Shown here in pieces: positions 7,396 to 11,384 of a stretch of DNA of 11,384 nucleotides. Every line of letters begins with the position of its first letter. Position 1 is the first letter of the stretch. The stretch spans positions 1 through 11,384 of the forward strand of contig UQZC01000030.1 of assembly GCA_900545505.1 (NCBI GenBank), read 5' to 3'. The notes under the pieces are model-generated. The model did not search any database, was not told the DNA's origin, and worked only from the letters and a program-made list of their open reading frames with translations. The stretch comes from an uncultured Collinsella sp. GTDB lineage: Bacteria; Actinomycetota; Coriobacteriia; Coriobacteriales; Coriobacteriaceae. The translations under genes and the position numbers were made by a program.

Positions 7396-7594
7396 AAACT
7401 TAAAACCTACGAAAGCGGGGGTTTACCCGATTGTTACCTAAATATGCGCTGCATTTGCGGGCTGCGCACAACAACCAGCCATATTAACGCGCATGTGCGG
7501 CGGTGTGGCGCAATGTAGTGGTGACCTGCGCGATAATGGACGGGAATTACACGGAAACGTAAAGGCTTCTTAAAGAATTAGCGAGGATGAGGCG
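7396..7594. promoter_or_regulatory. Divergent promoter region between the LtaS-like and nitroreductase genes
   Basis: This 199-bp gap must carry outward promoters for both genes. GATAAT at 7532-7537 is a plausible -10 for the plus-strand gene, but no good -35 lies 17 bp before it. No clear minus-strand promoter could be assigned. A TGCGC.../GCGCA inverted repeat occurs near 7445-7470. The function of individual sites is not supported beyond this. Confidence 0.35.
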
Positions 7595-8443
7595 ATGAAC
7601 GAGCAGGTTTGCACCAAGGCTGTGGATACGTGTGGCTATCCGGTCGAGACGACGGGCAATGCGGTGCTGGACACGTTGGAGCACCGTTCCTCCACGCGTG
7701 CCTTCGCGCGTGATGACGACGACCGCCCCGTGGCGGTGACCGACGAGCAGCGGACGGCGATTCTGCATGCGGCGAGCCGTGCGCCGTCGGCGGGCGCCAT
7801 GATGATGTATTCCATCGTGAGCATCCGCGAGCAGGCAACGCTCGACCGCCTGGTCGACCTGTGCGACCACCAGCCCATGATCGCCAAGGCGCCCTGGGCA
7901 CTTATATTTGTGGTCGATTATGCCAAGTGGATCGATCTGTTTGAGCACGTGGGCTGCTTTGAGCCCGAGTTTGTCGAGCGCACGGGCAAGGCGCCCCGCC
8001 GCGCGCCGGGTTTGGGCGACTTTGCCATCGCGGCCCAGGACGCCGTGATCGCCGCCCAAAACGCCGTGGTTGCCGCCGAGGCCCTGGGCCTGGGGAGCTG
8101 CTATATCGGCGACATCGTCGAGAATGCCGAGGAAGTGGCCGAGCTGCTCGATCTGCCGCCCTATACCATGCCGCTGTCGATGCTCATCATCGGCACGCCC
8201 CGTAAGGAGCGCCCGGCTATTGCGCATCCCGTGGTGAACCTGGTGCACGAGGAGCGCTACTGCCGCGCCGATGCTGCGACCATGGACGCGCAGGTGGCCG
8301 AGATGGACGCGATGTTCCGTCCGCATGCCCGCGAGGTAGGCGAGCGCGTGGTGGATATCTACACCCGCAAGCACACGAGCCCCTTTATGGCCGAGATGAG
8401 CCGTTCCATGGAGTGGTGGTTCAAAAACTGGCTCGGCAAGTAA
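7595..8443 (+). CDS. Nitroreductase-family FMN oxidoreductase
   Basis: A 282-residue cytosolic protein of the nitroreductase superfamily, whose members are FMN-dependent NAD(P)H oxidoreductases that reduce nitroaromatics, quinones or other electron acceptors. Seen in the sequence: the FMN-phosphate motif RSSTRAF (31-37), SRAPSAGAMMMY (61-72), the helix of repeated AAQ/AAE residues before GLGSCYIGDI (165-174), and the strand PLSMLIIGTP. These match the order found in the family. The C-terminal part, about 50 residues after the core, is charged and ends in a Trp-rich helix (MEWWFKNWLGK); it is not part of the conserved fold. The start has GCGAGG 8 nt upstream. The physiological substrate cannot be told. 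The gene is monocistronic by context, followed by a palindrome and then a separate promoter for kup. Confidence 0.9.
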   Translation: MNEQVCTKAVDTCGYPVETTGNAVLDTLEHRSSTRAFARDDDDRPVAVTDEQRTAILHAASRAPSAGAMMMYSIVSIREQATLDRLVDLCDHQPMIAKAPWALIFVVDYAKWIDLFEHVGCFEPEFVERTGKAPRRAPGLGDFAIAAQDAVIAAQNAVVAAEALGLGSCYIGDIVENAEEVAELLDLPPYTMPLSMLIIGTPRKERPAIAHPVVNLVHEERYCRADAATMDAQVAEMDAMFRPHAREVGERVVDIYTRKHTSPFMAEMSRSMEWWFKNWLGK

Positions 8444-8454
8444 CGAATGCGGCG

Positions 8455-8485
8455 ATGTGCCAAAGGGACAGTCCCTTTGGCACAT
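8455..8485. repeat. Perfect 31-bp palindrome, REP-like, after the nitroreductase gene
   Basis: ATGTGCCAAAGGGAC (8455-8469) and GTCCCTTTGGCACAT (8471-8485) are exact inverted complements around one A. An outer pair, CGGCGAT (8450-8456) and ATCGCCG (8491-8497), adds to the symmetry. There is no T-run on either side, so it is not a standard intrinsic terminator although it may stall or protect RNA. Its core CAAAGGGACAG...CTTTG recurs in the hairpin at 10947-10985. Confidence 0.8.
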
Positions 8486-8568
8486 TCCATATCGCCGTGG
8501 TGGCCTAAAGGCCGTATAAATGTTTATCTAGCTGGGAAAACAGTGCATTAAAACATGGGCCGATTACC

Positions 8569-8574
8569 TATAAT
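8569..8574 (+). promoter_or_regulatory. Candidate -10 element of the kup promoter
   Basis: A consensus TATAAT lies 35 bp before the kup start codon, giving a leader of roughly 30 nt. The -35 region (about 8544-8552, GCATTAAAA) does not match TTGACA, which suggests weak or activator-assisted transcription. The leader is too short for a c-di-AMP (ydaO) riboswitch. Confidence 0.5.
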
Positions 8575-8593
8575 CCCCTCGAACGTTAAAGTT

Positions 8594-8600
8594 GGGAGGA
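8594..8600 (+). promoter_or_regulatory. Ribosome binding site fixing the kup start
   Basis: GGGAGGA, 9 nt before the ATG at 8610. The frame could open at TTG 8592, but that codon lies just upstream of and next to this site, so the ATG is the real start. Confidence 0.8.
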
Positions 8601-8609
8601 AACCGGCTT

Positions 8610-10637
8610 ATGGAACAAAAGGCCAAGGAGGCAGCCTCGCACGCTGCGATTCCTGTGAGCATCTCGGCGATGCTCGTCACGCTGGGCGTGGTGTACGGCG
8701 ATATCGGCACCAGCCCTATGTATGTAACCAAGGCGCTCGTCGCCGGCAACGGCGGCATCGGAAGCGTCACGGAGGAGTTCGTGCTCGGCGCGCTCTCCCT
8801 TGTCGTGTGGACGGTCACGCTGCTGACCACCATCAAGTATGTGCTCATCTCGCTGCGCGCCGATAACCATGGTGAGGGCGGCATCTTTGCCCTGTACAGC
8901 CTGGTCAAGCGCTGCGGCAAGTGGCTTATCATCCCCGCCATGCTGGGTGGCGCCGCGCTGCTCGCCGACGGCATCCTGACGCCTGCCGTTACCGTTACCA
9001 CGGCCATCGAGGGCCTGCGCACCATCCCGGCGGTCCATGCCGTGCTGGGCGATGACCAGGGCCGCGTCGTCGCCATCACGCTCGCCATCATCATCGTGCT
9101 CTTCTTGGTACAGCGCATCGGTACGGCCAAGATCGGTCACGCCTTTGGCCCCATCATGACGCTGTGGTTCCTGTTCCTGGGCGGCACGGGTCTGTTCTTC
9201 GTCTTCCAGCACCCCGCCGTGCTGCTGTGCCTCAACCCGGTGCGCGGCATCGCCTTTTTGCTGAGCCCCAACAACCACGCGGGCATCATGATTCTGGGCA
9301 GCTGCTTCCTCGCCACCACCGGTGCCGAGGCGCTCTACTCCGACATGGGCCACGTCGGCCGCGGCAACATCTACGCTACCTGGCCGTTCGTTAAGTGCTG
9401 CCTGCTGCTTTCCTATATGGGCCAGGGCGCTTGGCTTATGAACAACGCTGCCAACCCCGAGCTCATGGGCATTGCCGATCTCAACCCGTTCTACCAGATG
9501 CTCGCCCCGGGCCTGCGCCCGTTTGCCGTCGGCCTTTCCACCGTCGCGGCCATCATTGCCTCGCAGGCGCTCATCACCGGCGCATTCTCGCTGGTGTCCG
9601 AGGCCAGCCGTCTGGACCTCATGCCGCACATGCAGGTCTTCTACCCTGCCGAGACCAAGGGCCAGCTCTACATCCCCATGGTCAACAACGTCATGCTTGT
9701 CGGCTGCGTCATCGTGGTGCTGCTGTTCCAGAACTCGGCGCATATGGAAGCCGCCTACGGCCTTGCCATCACGCTGACTATGATGTGCACCACGCTGCTG
9801 CTCTTCTTCTACCTGCACGAGGAGCGCAAGCTCAAGGTTGCTCCGTGGATCTTCGCGGCCTTCTTCCTTTTGCTCGAAGGCTTCTTCTTCGTGAGCTCGC
9901 TCACCAAGTTCTTCCACGGCGGCTACTTCACCATCCTCATGGCTGCACTCATCATGGGCATTATGGTGTGCTGGTACAACGGCACGGCGGTCGAGCAGCG
10001 CCAGTTTACGCTGCTGCCGCTGCGCAGCTACCTGCCGCAGCTCAAGCGCCTGCGTGACGACGACCGTTACGAGCGCATGAGCGACAACGTCGTGTACCTG
10101 ACCAAGGACACCCATACCGACTACATCGACCGCGATATCGTCTATTCGATCTTGGACAAGCATCCCAAGCGCGCCCGCGCCTGGTGGTTTGTGAATGTCG
10201 AGACCATGGACGAGCCGCATACCTTTGCCTATTCGGTCGAGACGTTCGGCACCGACTACGTGTTCCGTGTGCATCTGTACCTGGGCTACAAGATCAACCA
10301 GCGCGTCAATGCCTACCTGCGTCAGGTCGTTCAGGACCTGGCTGCCACCGGCGAGCTGCCGCCGCAGACGCATGACTACTCGGTCTACAAGGATCCGGGT
10401 AACATCGGCACGTTCAAGTTCGTCCTGATCCGTAAGCTTCTGGCGCCCGAAAGCGATGTGGAGCCGAGCGAGCGTACGGCCATCACGCTCAAGTACATCA
10501 TCCGCCGCGCCGCCGGCACGCCCGCGCGTTGGTACGGCCTGGAGAACTCCAACGTGAGCTTTGAGTACGTGCCGCTGTTCACCAAGTTCAAAGCCGTGAA
10601 CAAGATGCAGCGCCTGGCTCCCAACGAGCGCCCGTAG
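8610..10637 (+). CDS. kup: Kup/HAK/KT-family potassium uptake transporter
   Basis: A 675-residue inner-membrane K+ transporter (Kup family, low-affinity K+/H+ symport in characterised members). Signature motifs are intact and in order: GVVYGDIGTSP (26-36), ADNHGEGGIFALY (D85, E89), DGILTPAVTV (D120), GAEALYSDMGH (238-248), and a GQGA motif shortly after. About twelve hydrophobic segments run to around residue 465, followed by a soluble C-terminal domain of about 210 residues, as in Kup of Escherichia coli (622 residues). Codon choice is strongly biased to C/G-ending codons, consistent with good expression. The gene has its own TATAAT. It is followed after 69 bp by a small membrane-protein gene and then a KdpD-type sensor, so the locus looks devoted to potassium. 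No truncation or missing motif is seen. Confidence 0.95.
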   Translation: MEQKAKEAASHAAIPVSISAMLVTLGVVYGDIGTSPMYVTKALVAGNGGIGSVTEEFVLGALSLVVWTVTLLTTIKYVLISLRADNHGEGGIFALYSLVKRCGKWLIIPAMLGGAALLADGILTPAVTVTTAIEGLRTIPAVHAVLGDDQGRVVAITLAIIIVLFLVQRIGTAKIGHAFGPIMTLWFLFLGGTGLFFVFQHPAVLLCLNPVRGIAFLLSPNNHAGIMILGSCFLATTGAEALYSDMGHVGRGNIYATWPFVKCCLLLSYMGQGAWLMNNAANPELMGIADLNPFYQMLAPGLRPFAVGLSTVAAIIASQALITGAFSLVSEASRLDLMPHMQVFYPAETKGQLYIPMVNNVMLVGCVIVVLLFQNSAHMEAAYGLAITLTMMCTTLLLFFYLHEERKLKVAPWIFAAFFLLLEGFFFVSSLTKFFHGGYFTILMAALIMGIMVCWYNGTAVEQRQFTLLPLRSYLPQLKRLRDDDRYERMSDNVVYLTKDTHTDYIDRDIVYSILDKHPKRARAWWFVNVETMDEPHTFAYSVETFGTDYVFRVHLYLGYKINQRVNAYLRQVVQDLAATGELPPQTHDYSVYKDPGNIGTFKFVLIRKLLAPESDVEPSERTAITLKYIIRRAAGTPARWYGLENSNVSFEYVPLFTKFKAVNKMQRLAPNERP

Positions 10638-10706
10638 TCGACGCTCGAGGTTTGTCTGCGAACGGGCGGGCTTGTGTTGACGGGGATTGAGTCCTGGGAG
10701 GAAACC

Positions 10707-10901
10707 ATGGATGCAAAGGTGCTTGACGGTTGCGATTTTGCGACCGAGCTGGTGCGTGAGGCGCGCGTCGACGCCGCCGAAGATCGGTTCTTTACGAATC
10801 GGGCCAACATGGACATGGCCGACCGCGTGATTTCGATCGTGGTGACGGTGCTTGTCGCGGCGTGCGTGTGCGCACTGCTCGCGCACGTGCTGTTTGTCTA
10901 A
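10707..10901 (+). CDS. Small single-helix membrane protein of unknown function downstream of kup
   Basis: A 64-residue protein that I do not recognise. Residues 1-40 are hydrophilic with many charged residues (VREARVDAAEDR), and 41-64 form one hydrophobic helix ending at the C-terminus, the layout of a tail-anchored membrane protein with a cytosolic N-terminus. Two cysteines (C53, C55) lie in the helix. The start at 10707 has GGAGG 5 nt upstream; the in-frame upstream start at 10674 has no such site. It is 69 bp after kup with no clear promoter or terminator between, so it is probably co-transcribed. It is followed by a strong hairpin. It is longer than KdpF and lacks an N-terminal helix, so it is not KdpF. 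A role with Kup or the adjacent sensor is only a guess from position. Confidence 0.7.
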   Translation: MDAKVLDGCDFATELVREARVDAAEDRFFTNRANMDMADRVISIVVTVLVAACVCALLAHVLFV

Positions 10902-10946
10902 CGACCGCAGGTTGCAAAGGCTTTACACTTGGAACCACCACAAGGG

Positions 10947-10987
10947 AAACCACCACAAAGGTGCCTGTCCCCTTTGTGGTGGTTTTT
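10947..10987 (+). terminator. Strong hairpin with T-tract between the small protein and the sensor kinase
   Basis: AAACCACCACAAAGG (10947-10961) pairs perfectly over 15 bp with CCTTTGTGGTGGTTT (10971-10985) around the 9-base loop TGCCTGTCC, followed by a T-rich tail (TTTTTGTTTTTG in all). This is a textbook intrinsic terminator. The left arm is preceded by a near copy of itself (AACCACCACAAGGG, 10933-10946), giving a second possible pairing partner for the right arm. Its minus-strand core CAAAGGGGACAG resembles the palindrome at 8455-8485. Confidence 0.85.
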
Positions 10988-11013
10988 GTTTTTGAGAGAG
11001 GGGCGGGACGCTG

Positions 11014-11384
11014 ATGGACGTCCGTACGGACGGCGATATTGCCGATAGCTTTTGGTGGCGGCGCACAACGCTGACGCGCCGCACTCCTCTGTATGACGCC
11101 TGCGTATCGGTGGGGCTGCTGGTCGCGGCGACGATTGTGGGCGCGCTGCTCGACCATCCGGGTCTCGCGCCGAGCATCATGATCGTCTATGTGTTCGCCG
11201 TTCAGCTGTGCGCATTCTTTACCTGGAGTCGCCTGTATTGCTTGTTGAGCTCGGCTGCCGCCGTGGCGCTCTACAACTTTTTGTTTGTCGACCCGCGCTA
11301 CTCGCTGTCGCTTATCGACCGCGGCTATCCCGGCATGTTCTTCATCATGTTCGTGGTCTCGCTTGTGTCGAGCTCGATTGCGTT
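11014..11384 (+). CDS. DUF4118 (KdpD-type) membrane sensor histidine kinase, N-terminal part
   Basis: A partial gene cut by the right edge; 123 complete codons are visible. Four hydrophobic segments (about 29-46, 53-70, 76-92, 107-123) and the motif FLFVDPRYSL (residues 89-98) match the DUF4118 transmembrane domain of KdpD, where FFFVPPRYTF-like sequence is typical. KdpD senses potassium status and phosphorylates KdpE. Here the membrane domain begins about residue 25, so the roughly 370-residue N-terminal KdpD and Usp domains of E. coli KdpD are missing. I infer that HisKA and HATPase domains follow outside the window. The ATG at 11014 follows a purine-rich stretch (GAGAGAGG, GGGCGGG). The gene starts only 26 bases after a strong terminator and no promoter is evident between them. 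Confidence 0.75.
   Translation, partial: MDVRTDGDIADSFWWRRTTLTRRTPLYDACVSVGLLVAATIVGALLDHPGLAPSIMIVYVFAVQLCAFFTWSRLYCLLSSAAAVALYNFLFVDPRYSLSLIDRGYPGMFFIMFVVSLVSSSIA

Noticed and set aside
8486..8609. c-di-AMP (ydaO) riboswitch upstream of kup
   Set aside because: The distance from the TATAAT to the start codon leaves a leader of only about 30 nt and no ydaO-like conserved blocks are seen.
8586..10886. A 766-codon open frame on the minus strand covering all of kup
   Set aside because: It mirrors kup codons: rich in His, Gln, Arg and Asp with no membrane segments or motifs, while kup on the plus strand has every family signature. It is an antisense shadow of GC-biased codons.
10707..10901. 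KdpF
   Set aside because: KdpF is about 29 residues and nearly all membrane helix; this protein has 40 hydrophilic residues before its helix and no kdpA follows.

Overview
The window looks like chromosomal DNA from a Coriobacteriia gut actinobacterium, most likely Collinsella or a close relative. This is an inference from the GC-rich, strongly biased codons, clear Shine-Dalgarno sites, the sortase-type LAxTG cell-wall anchor and the GGGA...TCCC intergenic hairpin repeats. No rRNA or tRNA is present to confirm it.

Layout: (1) Bases 1-305 are non-coding: two palindromic ~62-bp repeat units, then three copies of an AAAATGAG motif in front of the first gene. (2) Bases 306-4394 (+) encode a 1362-residue secreted, wall-anchored surface protein with FG-GAP/calcium-loop repeats, an unassigned central region, an FN3-like domain, an Ig-like domain and an LANTG anchor. 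(3) Bases 4395-5079 are a 685-bp convergent intergenic region with a strong terminator, six more palindromic repeat units with a ~61-bp period, two related GGCCAC/GTGGCC hairpins and a 30-bp inverted repeat spanning 130 bp. (4) Bases 5080-7380 (-) encode a polytopic LtaS/MdoB-type phosphoglycerol transferase. (5) Divergent from it, 7595-8443 (+) encodes an FMN nitroreductase-family protein. It is followed by a perfect 31-bp palindrome. (6) Bases 8610-10637 (+) encode a complete Kup-family potassium transporter, then a 64-residue single-helix membrane protein (10707-10901), a strong terminator-like hairpin, and the start of a DUF4118 (KdpD-type) sensor kinase that runs off the right edge.

Two themes stand out. 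The first is cell envelope: a wall-anchored surface protein beside an LTA-synthase-like enzyme, with intergenic repeats on both sides of the surface-protein gene. The second is potassium homeostasis: Kup, a small membrane protein and a KdpD-like sensor side by side. I did not find a clear new defence or mobile system. The best candidates for undescribed biology are the surface protein's central region, the 64-residue protein in the potassium cluster, the 130-bp inverted-repeat structure and the BIME-like repeat arrays.
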